Shown here piece by piece: positions 16,801-24,280 of a stretch of 32,772 nt of DNA. Numbering within the stretch: position 1 is the first letter of the stretch; each line of letters opens with the position of its first letter. The notes below the pieces were generated by a model. The model saw only the letters and a list, made by a program, of their open reading frames with translations, made no database searches and was not told the origin of the DNA. The stretch lies in IMG/VR virus record IMGVR_UViG_3300035665_000160, positions 1 through 32,772 of that record. One strand, written 5' to 3'. The position numbers and the translations under genes were made by a program. This DNA is from a virus.

Positions 16801-16897
16801 ACGGTTAGAGTCTCAAACATAGTTAACCGCAAAGGAATTATTTACCCTTTCAATGAAACTGACGTGAGACTCCAGTGGATTTGAGAGGGTTTTTTTA
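16801..16897 (+). ncRNA. Structured leader with attenuator-like terminator
   Basis: Non-coding leader ahead of the replication genes. GAGTCTCA (16808-16815) pairs perfectly with TGAGACTC (16865-16872). Inside are AGTT/AACT (16821-16824, 16857-16860) and AAAGG/CCTTT (16831-16835, 16846-16850). ACCCTTTC (16844-16851) can also pair with GAGAGGGT (16883-16890), just before seven T's, to give a terminator. This pairing competes with AAAGG/CCTTT and crosses the outer stem. CTCAAA (16812-16817) can instead pair with TTTGAG (16880-16885). This looks like a switch or pseudoknot. No known riboswitch class was recognised. Confidence 0.6.
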
Positions 16898-16914
16898 TGT
16901 TTAAAATTTGACAA

Positions 16915-17466
16915 ATGGCAAAAGACAAAAAGGGATTTATTTTATATTGTGATGTAATTCACACCGTTGAAAAGCTAACGGATGAACAAGCGGGTAAATT
17001 GTTTAAACATATTTTAAAGTATGTAAATGACCAAGACCCTATTCCTGAAGATATTATTACGGAAATAGCATTTGAACCTATTAAGCAAAGTTTAAAACGT
17101 GATTTACAAAAATACGAAGGTATTCGACTGAAGAATAAAGAGAACGCATTAAAGCGATGGAATGCGACCGCATCCGAACGCATACCGACGGATACCAAAA
17201 ATGCCGTAATAGATAAAGATAGTGTTATAGTAAAAGATAATAAATATATATATATACCTGAATTTGATGAATTTTTACAATATGCTATACAACAAGTGCC
17301 TAACGTAAACAAAGAACAAGTTAAATTAAAATATGAAAGTTGGAAAGTAAACGAATGGAAAGACGGAAACGATAAACCAATTAAGAATTGGAAATCAAAA
17401 TTAAACCAAACACTTCCGTATATTAGCAAAATTGAAGTTAAACAACCAAGACAAATATTTGATTAA
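16915..17466 (+). CDS. DUF6291-like replication-associated protein
   Basis: 183 aa. The N-terminus (KKGFILYCDVIHTVEKLTDE, then AGKLFKHILKYVND) matches the pattern of DUF6291 proteins. In many phages these occupy the replication-initiator position before a helicase gene. The middle (about 75-110) is a charged linker and the C-terminal part has the WKVNEWKDGNDKPIKNWKSK pattern shared with DnaD-like and primosomal proteins. It lies behind the structured leader and 1 bp before the helicase gene. Initiator or helicase-loader function is inferred. Confidence 0.68.
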   Translation: MAKDKKGFILYCDVIHTVEKLTDEQAGKLFKHILKYVNDQDPIPEDIITEIAFEPIKQSLKRDLQKYEGIRLKNKENALKRWNATASERIPTDTKNAVIDKDSVIVKDNKYIYIPEFDEFLQYAIQQVPNVNKEQVKLKYESWKVNEWKDGNDKPIKNWKSKLNQTLPYISKIEVKQPRQIFD

Positions 17467-17467
17467 T

Positions 17468-18556
17468 ATGTATAAAAGATTAAGCGACTTACAAGGTCAA
17501 CTAAATGACATACGCAACCTTAAAAACGTTAGAGGCAAATCAATCGGTTGGACTTTTGACCAGATACCGTACACTGTAAAAGAAGGGTGTACAACTTACA
17601 TAGGTGCAGCACCAGCGAGTGGTAAAACTGAAATATGGTTTGAGTTTCTAATTAACTTAAGTTGCATACACGGATGGAAACACGTAATATTTTCACCTGA
17701 AACGGGTAACGCTGCAGAAATTTACGCTGAATTATGCTATAAATATATCGGTAAACCGTACACAATAGGAGAAAATTCAATGTCACAAGGTGAACAAGTG
17801 GCTTCTGAAATGTTTATAAACGATCATTTTATAGTAATTGACCCTATTGACGAAGATTTGACGTTAGAAAAGTTCTATAATTTAGTAGATGAAATTGAAC
17901 GCACACAAGAAATAACAATACAAACTACTACAATTGACCCGTGGAACGAACTTACTGAAGAGTTTAAACACGAAGATTTAGGACGTGAAGATAAATATTT
18001 AAGTAGAATTTTAGGACTTGCACGTAAAAACGCACGAAAGACGAAACGACATAACTGTATTATTAATCATGTGCGTGACCAACCTTTAACACACGGTAAA
18101 ACACACGAAGGTGTTGAAATAAGTTATTACCCTATTCCGAGCGCTCGTGACTTTGCTGGCGGTCAAGTATGGTTTAGAAAAGGTTTAACGGTTTTAATTC
18201 CTTGGCGACCACCAACGGGTTTAATTTTGAACGATGGTAATATAGCACAAGAAAACGAAGTACATTTAAAAGTAGCTAAAAGCAAGCCTAAAGGCGTTTC
18301 AAAAAACGGAACTTACAAACTATTTTTAGACGTAGAAAAATATCAATACTACATTAAAGATTTTGCTGATAATAAAATATATGCTAATCGAAGTAAACAC
18401 GAACCTAAACCAATTTCAAATAGTTTTCCTACTTCAAAACCTGATATAGTAAACGGAAAAGAATTACTTTCGTTTAGTGAAAGAATGAAGCAAGGAGCGT
18501 TTGAAGAATTAGAGCCAAGAATAAATAAAGACGGAAACCCCGAAATGCCATTTTAA
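17468..18556 (+). CDS. DnaB-like replicative helicase
   Basis: 362 aa from the ATG at 17468. An upstream in-frame ATG at 17432 lies inside the preceding gene and is less likely. Walker A is GAAPASGKT (46-54), and a Walker B-like TTTIDPWNE follows near residue 150. The RecA-type core of DnaB helicases fits HVIFSPETGNAAEIYAEL after Walker A and the later INHVRDQPLTHGK. It lacks the N-terminal DnaB domain and any primase domain. It would unwind DNA at the phage replication fork. Confidence 0.8.
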   Translation: MYKRLSDLQGQLNDIRNLKNVRGKSIGWTFDQIPYTVKEGCTTYIGAAPASGKTEIWFEFLINLSCIHGWKHVIFSPETGNAAEIYAELCYKYIGKPYTIGENSMSQGEQVASEMFINDHFIVIDPIDEDLTLEKFYNLVDEIERTQEITIQTTTIDPWNELTEEFKHEDLGREDKYLSRILGLARKNARKTKRHNCIINHVRDQPLTHGKTHEGVEISYYPIPSARDFAGGQVWFRKGLTVLIPWRPPTGLILNDGNIAQENEVHLKVAKSKPKGVSKNGTYKLFLDVEKYQYYIKDFADNKIYANRSKHEPKPISNSFPTSKPDIVNGKELLSFSERMKQGAFEELEPRINKDGNPEMPF

Positions 18557-18558
18557 TT

Positions 18559-18735
18559 ATGAAAACACGAAGTAAAAAATTAACAAGCGATTTAAACAAC
18601 GGTGAACAATTTAAATTTGAAAAAGACACAACTAATTATGAAGTTGTTGATTGGGTATATTATAGAAAAGTAGGTACAAAAAGACGAATGATTTTACCTA
18701 TAAATACTTACGTTGAATGTTATAAAACTATTTAA
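18559..18735 (+). CDS. Small basic protein, unknown
   Basis: 58 aa, charged, with WVYYRKVGTKRRMILPI in the C-terminal half. Starts 2 bp after the helicase stop and ends 1 bp before the next gene. No family recognised. Confidence 0.5.
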   Translation: MKTRSKKLTSDLNNGEQFKFEKDTTNYEVVDWVYYRKVGTKRRMILPINTYVECYKTI

Positions 18736-18736
18736 G

Positions 18737-19018
18737 ATGCTGGAAATGATAAAAAGAAAAACGGGTCTTTGGACTGTTTATTTAAAGATTCAAAACTCTT
18801 TAGATAACATCAAAGAAAAACACGGACACAGAACTGATTTAATTGATTCAATGGAAAAGAGTTTGACCGAAGTAGGTGAAGCGGTGTTATACTTTGAACA
18901 CGTAGATAAACTACTTCAGGCAAGTAACAAAAAACAATTTGCAATGGAAATAGAAATAATGCAGTTAAAGCAAAAGATTAGACACTTAGAACAAATTAAC
19001 GTAAATATCGAGATATGA
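18737..19018 (+). CDS. Coiled-coil protein, unknown
   Basis: 93 aa from the ATG at 18737. An upstream in-frame ATG at 18713 lies inside the preceding gene and is less likely. Largely helical, with Leu/Ile heptads in the last 40 residues (MEIEIMQLKQKIRHLEQI). It overlaps the methyltransferase ATG by 4 bp. Function unknown. Confidence 0.55.
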   Translation: MLEMIKRKTGLWTVYLKIQNSLDNIKEKHGHRTDLIDSMEKSLTEVGEAVLYFEHVDKLLQASNKKQFAMEIEIMQLKQKIRHLEQINVNIEI

Positions 19019-20235
19019 TAAAAGTAGGTAGTGATTTTTCTGGAGTAGGAGCGTTTAACCAAGCGTTAATTCGTCTTAATGTAGATTATAAAGAAATATT
19101 TGCTTGTGATATGGATAAGTACGCAAGGCAAACTTTTATACATAATTACGGAGAACCTGAATATTATCCAACAAATGTTTACGATCGTGAAATACCAAAA
19201 GAAAGTTTGGATATTTACATGACTTCACCACCGTGTCAAGCGTTTAGTTTGGCGGGTAAAAGATTAGGTAAAAATGATAAACGAGGTATATTATTTTTTA
19301 ATTCGTTAGAGTTTATTCAAGTAAACAAACCACGTTATTTTATTTTTGAAAATGTCAAAGGATTACTTTCAGACGATGGCGGTAAAACATTTTCGGAGTG
19401 GGTGAATTATTTAGGTGGAAAATCTGTTAATGGCAACCCTGTTATATTTCCTTATTCTGATTCAGTACCTTATCATTTATATTGGAAGGTATTAAACGCA
19501 AAAGAGCATGGAGTGCCACAAAATAGAGAACGTGTTTTTTTAGTTGGAATACGTGACGAATCAGATAATAATTTTAGATTTCCTATTGAAGAACATTTAA
19601 GTAAAAGACTAAAAGACGTACTTCAAAATAAAGTAGATGAAAAGTATTTTTTGAGTGAACAAACTATTGGTAAATTAATTGAATACGATATTAAGCAAAA
19701 AGAAAACGGTAATGGTTTTGGTGCAAAATTTCATGATACAAATGGAACTATGTCAGCTTTAAAAGTTGGTGGGGGTGGATGCGATGACTTAATTAAAATA
19801 AAATCAGCAACTTTAAAAGGATACGAAGAAGCAAGTAAAGGAGATAGTATTAATTTTTCAGTTCCTAATTCAGAAACACGAAGGGGTAGAGTAGGTAAAG
19901 GGGTAGCTCAAACTTTAGATACAGGATGCCAACAAGGAGTTATAATTTGTGAAAATTATATTCAATGGGATTCAAATGGAAAAAATAATAAATCTCAATA
20001 CGATAGAGCATATATGTTAGATAAAAGTAGTGGAACTGTTATGACAACAAATCCAAATAATGTTCTTTTAAATGATTTTAAAATAAGACGTTTAACACCC
20101 CGTGAATGTTTTAGATTAATGGACTTTCCTGATACGTTTACATGGACTGTAAGTGATTCACAAGCATACAAACAAGCTGGTAATTCAATAGTAGTAAATG
20201 TACTTTATAAGATACTTAAAAATTTAAACCTATGA
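19015..20235 (+). CDS. DNA (cytosine-5) methyltransferase
   Basis: 406 aa with the ordered motifs of C5-cytosine methyltransferases: motif I DFSGVGAF (7-14), motif IV SPPCQAFS with catalytic Cys74, motif VI ENV (112-114), motif VIII QNRERVFLVG, motif IX RRLTPRECFRLMDFP, and motif X QAGNSIVVNV near the C-terminus. It transfers a methyl group from SAM to C5 of cytosine. The target sequence cannot be read from the variable region (about 190-345). No restriction endonuclease lies beside it, so it probably protects phage DNA or marks it. Confidence 0.95.
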   Translation: MIKVGSDFSGVGAFNQALIRLNVDYKEIFACDMDKYARQTFIHNYGEPEYYPTNVYDREIPKESLDIYMTSPPCQAFSLAGKRLGKNDKRGILFFNSLEFIQVNKPRYFIFENVKGLLSDDGGKTFSEWVNYLGGKSVNGNPVIFPYSDSVPYHLYWKVLNAKEHGVPQNRERVFLVGIRDESDNNFRFPIEEHLSKRLKDVLQNKVDEKYFLSEQTIGKLIEYDIKQKENGNGFGAKFHDTNGTMSALKVGGGGCDDLIKIKSATLKGYEEASKGDSINFSVPNSETRRGRVGKGVAQTLDTGCQQGVIICENYIQWDSNGKNNKSQYDRAYMLDKSSGTVMTTNPNNVLLNDFKIRRLTPRECFRLMDFPDTFTWTVSDSQAYKQAGNSIVVNVLYKILKNLNL

Positions 20236-20762
20236 AAACACGAAAATGTAAGTACTGTAAATCCGTCTTTTCACCGATTACAACCTTACAAAAGAATTGT
20301 TTTGAACCTAATTGCGTAGCTGAATGGATAAACGAGGTAAAAGAAAAGAACTGGAAACGTAAAAAGGCGAAGTTAAAAATGGATTTAATGACAATTCAAG
20401 ATTACGTTAAATTATCGCAACAAGTATTCAATAAGTTTATTCGATTAAGGGATGCCGGGAACGTTTGTATTTCGTGTCAAAAGAAGCCGTTAAAAATCAA
20501 TGCGGGACACTTCTACAACGCTAATAATCATTGGTCCGTTAGATTTGACGAAAGGAATGTACACCTTCAATGTGAACACTGTAACACGTATCTTTCAGGA
20601 AATTTAATTTACTACCGTGAAAACCTACTTAAAAAAATAGGGATTGAAGAATTTGAGAATTTAAGCGCTGAAGCTACTAAAACACGTAAGTTCACAATAG
20701 ACGAACTAAAAGAAATAATCAGTACATATAAAAAAAAGATAAAAGAATTAGAACTATATTAA
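20232..20762 (+). CDS. ninG: NinG-like recombination protein
   Basis: 176 aa, similar to lambda NinG (Rap), a structure-specific nuclease acting on recombination intermediates. An N-terminal zinc-finger-like set (CKYCKSVFS, C22, C28) is followed by a basic helix. The C-terminal nuclease-like part has CISC, AGHFYNANNH and LQCEHCNTYLSGN (Cys/His ligands). It follows the methyltransferase by an ATGA overlap and lies near the annealing protein and exonuclease genes, consistent with a recombination module. Confidence 0.85.
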   Translation: MKTRKCKYCKSVFSPITTLQKNCFEPNCVAEWINEVKEKNWKRKKAKLKMDLMTIQDYVKLSQQVFNKFIRLRDAGNVCISCQKKPLKINAGHFYNANNHWSVRFDERNVHLQCEHCNTYLSGNLIYYRENLLKKIGIEEFENLSAEATKTRKFTIDELKEIISTYKKKIKELELY

Positions 20763-20772
20763 TAATTTATAT

Positions 20773-20780
20773 TACTTTTG
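20773..20780 (+). promoter_or_regulatory. Putative -7 promoter element
   Basis: TACTTTTG matches TAnnTTTG, with AT-rich sequence upstream but no clear TTG at the -33 position. It argues for the ATG at 20802 as the start of the next gene, because the other in-frame start at 20778 lies inside this element. Confidence 0.5.
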
Positions 20781-20801
20781 ACAAACACAAAACAAATAGA
20801 T

Positions 20802-20984
20802 ATGGAAAAACAGTTAAAATGGATTTACCCAACTAAGGTAAAAAACAAATACGGTTACGTTTACAATTACTTTTACGTTCGTAGAAACAGACAATACCTT
20901 TATTCAAGTCAAAGATTAGAAGATGCGCAGGATTTTGTATTACGATTTGCTGAAAAGAATAACTTAAAAAACATTTACAAATGA
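20802..20984 (+). CDS. Small basic protein, unknown
   Basis: 60 aa, very Tyr- and Lys-rich (NKYGYVYNYFYVRRNRQYLY). The start at 20802 is chosen because a promoter-like element covers the alternative start at 20778. The stop overlaps the next ATG. The beta-rich, basic pattern resembles small integrase-arm or AP2-like DNA-binding domains, but this is only a suggestion. Confidence 0.55.
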   Translation: MEKQLKWIYPTKVKNKYGYVYNYFYVRRNRQYLYSSQRLEDAQDFVLRFAEKNNLKNIYK

Positions 20985-21340
20985 TTACAACTTTCGAACA
21001 GTACACGCACGAGTTGACGAGCGAAGAAATGGAAATTTTGCAGCTGGTAATTCACGGATTTAGGGGTTACAAAAAGACGAACCCGATCAAAGCTGAATTA
21101 ATAGTAAAAAGAATGAATGTATTTTTAGAAAATAACGGATACAAAATAAGATTAACACAACCGAGATTACGAAAGTTAGTTAACTATATTCGTTCAAATG
21201 GCTTATTACCGTTAATTGCAACGTCTAACGGGTATTTTACCACTGATTGTAAACTTACTATTCAACAACAAATTATAAGCCTGCAGGAACGAGCTAACTC
21301 AATTGAGAATGCGGTGCAAGGATTAAAGAAATTTCTATAA
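20981..21340 (+). CDS. Probable winged-helix DNA-binding protein
   Basis: 119 aa. The central part (AELIVKRMNVFLENNGYKIR, then QPRLRKLVNYIRSNG and LIATSNGYFTT) matches a helix-turn-helix with a beta wing. The C-terminal helix (IQQQIISLQERANSIENAVQ) recurs in this kind of phage protein. It could regulate the recombination operon or act in replication. It overlaps the previous gene by an ATGA and is followed by a promoter-like element. Confidence 0.62.
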   Translation: MITTFEQYTHELTSEEMEILQLVIHGFRGYKKTNPIKAELIVKRMNVFLENNGYKIRLTQPRLRKLVNYIRSNGLLPLIATSNGYFTTDCKLTIQQQIISLQERANSIENAVQGLKKFL

Positions 21341-21378
21341 ATATTTTTTTTAATTATAGTTATATTAAAAATTATTAT

Positions 21379-21386
21379 TAAATTTG
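21379..21386 (+). promoter_or_regulatory. Putative -7 promoter element
   Basis: TAAATTTG matches TAnnTTTG in an AT-rich intergenic stretch (21341-21408). No exact TTG lies 19 bp upstream. It would start a transcript near 21392, 17 bp before the ERF-like gene. Confidence 0.55.
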
Positions 21387-21408
21387 TAAACACAAAACAC
21401 AAAATAAC

Positions 21409-21912
21409 ATGAAACAGTTAACTAAAATTCAGGCGGAATTAAAATGCCCAAAGGGGAGCTTTAACAAATTTGGCGGCTTCAAATATCGAAGTGCAGAACA
21501 AATACTTGAATCTGTAAAACCTATTTTATACAAATACGAAAGTGTATTAATACTAACTGACGAAGTAGTAGAGGTTGGTAGTAGGTTATTTTTAAAAGCA
21601 ACTGCAACTTTGATTAACACGGATGGAGAAATTAAAGTAAACGCCTATGCTGAATTAAGCGAACACAAAGGAATGTCAAGCGAACAAACAACAGGCACGG
21701 CTTCAAGCTACGCACGTAAATACGCATTGAACGGTTTATTCTTAATTGATGAAACGGAAAACGATCCAGATTCAAAAGACAATAGAAAAGCGGAAACGTT
21801 AGACAACAAAAGATTTCTTGAAGCATTAAAAGCAATACAAGAAAATAAATTTACTGCTGAAGAACTACGAGCTAAATTTGATTTAACACCTGAACAACTT
21901 GCTGCGCTATGA
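21409..21912 (+). CDS. ERF-family single-strand annealing protein
   Basis: 167 aa, the core length of the ERF superfamily of phage recombinases. Matching patterns are the N-terminal AELKCPKGSFNKFGGFKYRS, then SVKPILYKYESVLILTDEVV, and the conserved GTASSYARKYALNGLFLI (105-122) followed by an acidic stretch. It would anneal complementary single strands made by the exonuclease encoded immediately downstream. Start and stop codons overlap with that gene (ATGA). Confidence 0.88.
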   Translation: MKQLTKIQAELKCPKGSFNKFGGFKYRSAEQILESVKPILYKYESVLILTDEVVEVGSRLFLKATATLINTDGEIKVNAYAELSEHKGMSSEQTTGTASSYARKYALNGLFLIDETENDPDSKDNRKAETLDNKRFLEALKAIQENKFTAEELRAKFDLTPEQLAAL

Positions 21913-22583
21913 AAATACGATGTTCACAAATAGGAAAAATTATGACAAACCCCCGCACCAAGGGGGAGCGTCTTTCTCAAACTACTAAAACGTATTTACT
22001 TGAATTAGCGGTCGAAGAAAAATACAATATACACAAAGAGTTTTGGAGTAGATACACCGACAAAGGAAATGAAGTAGAACCCGAATCAATAAAATTAGTT
22101 AACAATGTTTTAGACGTTGGATTTATTTACAAGAATGAAGAACGTATAACAAATGAATGGGTAACGGGAAAGCCTGATGTAAACACGGATATATTAATAG
22201 ACGTTAAAAGTAGCTGGGATGCGTTTACATTCTTTGAAAAGGTAATTGAAAACGAAGTAAAAAACAAAGATTACTATTTTCAATTACAGGGTTATATGTG
22301 GCTAACTGACAAACAAGAGGCGTTATTGTGTTACTGTTTAATAGATACACCTTTACAAATCGTTCGTGATGAAATAAGAAGGGAACACTGGCGAAGAAAC
22401 GAAATAGACGAAAACGACGATATAATAGACTTTGTAGAAGCTAAACATACTTTCATGCACATACCTAAAGAAAAGCGCGTTAAAACGCACGTAATTAAGC
22501 GAGATGAGAAAGTAATAGAAGCTATTAAAACACGAATAGAAGAATGTAGAGAATATTATACTAACTTAATTCAAGTGATATGA
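21909..22583 (+). CDS. YqaJ-like PD-(D/E)XK exonuclease
   Basis: 224 aa. The nuclease core shows an N-terminal CSQIGKIMTNP, KGNEVEPESI (catalytic Glu), WVTGKPDVNTD, IDVKSSWD (the D-x-K element) and YYFQLQGYMWL. This order matches YqaJ/lambda-exonuclease-like viral recombination nucleases, which resect double-strand ends. Paired with the ERF-like annealing protein, it forms a complete two-component recombination system. Confidence 0.85.
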   Translation: MKIRCSQIGKIMTNPRTKGERLSQTTKTYLLELAVEEKYNIHKEFWSRYTDKGNEVEPESIKLVNNVLDVGFIYKNEERITNEWVTGKPDVNTDILIDVKSSWDAFTFFEKVIENEVKNKDYYFQLQGYMWLTDKQEALLCYCLIDTPLQIVRDEIRREHWRRNEIDENDDIIDFVEAKHTFMHIPKEKRVKTHVIKRDEKVIEAIKTRIEECREYYTNLIQVI

Positions 22584-22816
22584 AAAAGAAATTTGATGTT
22601 GACAAATGGTTTGACCCAAGTAAAGAATTAAAAAAAGCATACGAAATATATAACTTTTTTATTTTAGAATTAAAATTAGATAAAGACGTTTCTAAAAAAT
22701 GCGCGTTAAAAGTTGTTGAAGAAATGTTAGACTTTAGAAATGGTTTATATATCAATGAAGGTAGTTTAGCGCACCAGTATTTAATTGAAGTAAAAAACGA
22801 AATAGAACAGCTATGA
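22580..22816 (+). CDS. Hypothetical protein
   Basis: 78 aa, helical, Lys/Glu-rich (VDKWFDPSKELKKAYEIYNF). Coupled by ATGA overlaps to both neighbours in the recombination operon. Function unknown. Confidence 0.55.
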   Translation: MKKKFDVDKWFDPSKELKKAYEIYNFFILELKLDKDVSKKCALKVVEEMLDFRNGLYINEGSLAHQYLIEVKNEIEQL

Positions 22817-22968
22817 ATCCAGAAGTTAACCAAGAAATACAAGAATTAAAAAAAGAACTTAAAGAATTAAAGCAATTAGTAAAAGCACTAACAAGCGTAA
22901 CAGATGAAGGCGGTACTGTAAATGCTGATTCTTTAGTAATTAAAATGTTAAAATTAAAAGTAAAATAA
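22813..22968 (+). CDS. Small coiled-coil protein
   Basis: 51 aa. The first half is a strong Leu/Lys/Glu coiled coil ([19 protein letters not shown]), followed by a short basic tail. It overlaps the previous stop and ends 2 bp before the next ATG. Function unknown. Confidence 0.5.
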   Translation: MNPEVNQEIQELKKELKELKQLVKALTSVTDEGGTVNADSLVIKMLKLKVK

Positions 22969-22970
22969 AA

Positions 22971-23228
22971 ATGGAAAACAAAAATTATGACAATTCAGGA
23001 GCGTTATTTACTAACGACAAAAAGACCAAAGATACACAGCCAGATATGACTGGAAACATAACAATAAACGGTCGTAAATTTGATTTAAGCGCGTGGAAAA
23101 AAATAAGTAATAAAGGTAACGGGTTTTTAAGTATATCAATTAAACCGTCTGAAGAAAAACAGCAGCAACCTCAAAGACCACAGCCCCAACAAAGCAACGA
23201 TATTTCAGACTTTTTAAACAACTTTTAA
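22971..23228 (+). CDS. Small protein with SSB-like acidic C-terminal tip
   Basis: 85 aa. The core at about 25-60 ([20 protein letters not shown], then [11 protein letters not shown]) resembles short DUF736-type proteins. A Gln/Pro-rich linker (about 62-75) leads to DISDFLNNF, an acidic tip ending in Phe like the partner-binding tail of single-stranded-DNA-binding proteins. Its place after annealing protein and exonuclease genes suits a DNA-binding role. It is too short for a full OB-fold SSB. Confidence 0.55.
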   Translation: MENKNYDNSGALFTNDKKTKDTQPDMTGNITINGRKFDLSAWKKISNKGNGFLSISIKPSEEKQQQPQRPQPQQSNDISDFLNNF

Positions 23229-23231
23229 GCT

Positions 23232-23438
23232 ATGAAAGAGGAAAAGATAGTAGCGAATATAAATAATGTAACACGAACGTTAATATGGCGGTATATTCAA
23301 AGCAAAGGAATAACTTTAAACAAGTTTTGTTTAGAAGCTAAATTACACCAAAGTAATATTCACACGTTCCTGAAGGGAAAAACAATAAACACTGCTACAA
23401 TTGAACGAATAGGAAAGTTTTTAGATTCAAATAAATAG
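23232..23438 (+). CDS. Small XRE-type helix-turn-helix protein
   Basis: 68 aa. A single helix-turn-helix domain fills the protein: LIWRYIQSKGITLNKFCLEAKLH, shown here in two parts as IWRYIQSKGITLNKF and EAKLHQSNIHTFLKGK. The rest is short helices. It could be a repressor or activator acting at nearby promoters. It is the last gene before the double terminator region at 23439-23630. Confidence 0.75.
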   Translation: MKEEKIVANINNVTRTLIWRYIQSKGITLNKFCLEAKLHQSNIHTFLKGKTINTATIERIGKFLDSNK

Positions 23439-23510
23439 GCTCGGCAAAGCACCCCCCTTGTCCAAATCAAAAACCTGGGAAGTAATGAATATGCACACAA
23501 GGGGGTTTTT
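23436..23510 (+). terminator. Terminator with long loop, element 1 of a tandem pair
   Basis: CCCCCTTGT (23453-23461) pairs perfectly over 9 bp with ACAAGGGGG (23497-23505), then five T's. The 35-nt loop is unusually long for a simple terminator. It starts with TAGGCTCGGCAAAGC, which resembles the TAGGCTCTGGTAAACC that opens element 2. Confidence 0.75.
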
Positions 23511-23516
23511 AAAAAA

Positions 23517-23628
23517 TTAGGCTCTGGTAAACCTAAAACTTGCAGTGGTTAATGGATTGTGAAACACGGTCGCCCACACTTTGCAAGTATTTCAAGTGCG
23601 GAACGTAAAAAATTCCGCATTTTTTTTT
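23517..23628 (+). ncRNA. Structured intergenic RNA candidate, element 2
   Basis: Four helices can be drawn. TTAGG (23517-23521) pairs with CCTAA (23532-23536). ACTTGCA (23538-23544) pairs with TGCAAGT (23582-23588), enclosing ATTGTG/CACGGT (23556-23561, 23565-23570) and possibly GTGG/CCAC. Finally TGCGGAA (23597-23603) pairs with TTCCGCA (23613-23619), followed by nine T's, as a terminator. It could be the 3' end of the early transcript or a separate small RNA. No promoter was seen directly upstream and no known RNA family was recognised. Confidence 0.5.
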
Positions 23629-23638
23629 ATTCAAAGTA

Positions 23639-23668
23639 TTGTTTATTTAAAAAGTTATATTAATTTTG
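23639..23668 (+). promoter_or_regulatory. Bacteroidota-type promoter
   Basis: TTG at 23639-23641, 19-bp spacer, TAATTTTG at 23661-23668: the same arrangement and spacing as the promoter at 15183-15212. Transcription should start near 23674, 18 bp before the gene at 23692. Confidence 0.8.
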
Positions 23669-23691
23669 AAGAAATAATTAAATAAAGAGCT

Positions 23692-24057
23692 ATGAAAACA
23701 CGAAACACAACAGTAAAAAACATTGAAGTAAGTAACGGAGTAGGGTATTTTGATATTGAATGCGGCAAAGGTAAAGAGATGCAGTTTCAATTTACACCTG
23801 AATGGATATTAAAAGACGGTGAATTAGACGGAGTGCAAGTTAAACTAAGTAAATACGATTTATATGCTGAAGATGGAGCCTTAATAAGTTCTAAGCACCT
23901 AAACAAAAGAAACACGAAATTAATTTGTGAATACATTGAAAGCGTTTTAGACAATGATCCATATTCTTTCGAGTTTGATGAATACGAATTAATGCAAGAA
24001 GAGTTTGATTTTAACCAAGAAATGATATTTGATGAAAGACGTTTGTCGAATATTTAA
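23692..24057 (+). CDS. Hypothetical acidic protein
   Basis: 121 aa, strongly acidic C-terminal half (EFDEYELMQEEFDFNQEM). The first half is beta-like (YFDIECGKGKEMQFQFTPEW). It is the first gene of the promoter at 23639-23668 and therefore probably expressed early and highly. Acidic early proteins sometimes mimic DNA, but nothing here proves that. No family recognised. Confidence 0.6.
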   Translation: MKTRNTTVKNIEVSNGVGYFDIECGKGKEMQFQFTPEWILKDGELDGVQVKLSKYDLYAEDGALISSKHLNKRNTKLICEYIESVLDNDPYSFEFDEYELMQEEFDFNQEMIFDERRLSNI

Positions 24058-24067
24058 AAAAATAGTA

Positions 24068-24075
24068 TAACTTTG
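24068..24075 (+). promoter_or_regulatory. Putative -7 promoter element
   Basis: TAACTTTG matches TAnnTTTG. A TTTG lies at 24042-24045, 22 bp upstream, slightly farther than ideal. Predicted transcription start is about 24080, which coincides with the GTG start of the next ORF. Confidence 0.55.
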
Positions 24076-24079
24076 TAGG

Positions 24080-24280
24080 GTGAGACACGCCTTACTTTTA
24101 CCTTTTTTGATAACCCTATTTATTTTAGATAGGGTTTTTCTTGTTTTTGCCTTCTGGGTAACAAGTGAAAAGTTTCAAACGTGGGTATATAAAGACGAAT
24201 TAATATTAGAATCAATACACCGTGTTTTAATATTTTTATCCAGCTTATCAGTAATACAATTATTTAGTTCACTTTGGTAA
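24080..24280 (+). CDS. Small membrane protein, GTG start, possibly leaderless
   Basis: 66 aa with two hydrophobic segments (about 4-26 and 47-65) separated by a charged loop. GTG at 24080 is the only usable start. It sits where transcription from the element at 24068 would begin, so the mRNA may be leaderless. A terminator-like hairpin lies inside the first 20 codons. The 3' end overlaps the sigma-like gene. It might instead be an untranslated leader of that gene. Confidence 0.45.
   Translation: MRHALLLPFLITLFILDRVFLVFAFWVTSEKFQTWVYKDELILESIHRVLIFLSSLSVIQLFSSLW
24112..24139 (+). terminator. Terminator-like hairpin within leader or ORF
   Basis: AACCCTAT (24112-24119) pairs perfectly with ATAGGGTT (24129-24136), with a 9-nt loop, followed by T's to 24139. 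It lies about 35 nt after the predicted transcription start and could act as an attenuator controlling the sigma-like gene. Confidence 0.6.

Noticed and set aside
16801-16897. Identification of the leader as a preQ1 riboswitch, suggested by the deazaguanine genes
   Set aside because: The compact preQ1-I/II/III signatures were not seen, and the leader is about 9 kb from the que genes, ahead of replication genes. Left as an unclassified structured RNA.
16959-17429. Antisense ORF (156 aa) opposite the DUF6291-like gene
   Set aside because: Low-complexity Ser/Phe/Leu composition, no promoter, and complete overlap with a recognisable sense gene.
23232-23438. Small HTH gene as evidence of a lysogeny switch
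   Set aside because: There is no integrase, no partner repressor and no divergent promoter pair. One small HTH protein is not enough to call the phage temperate.
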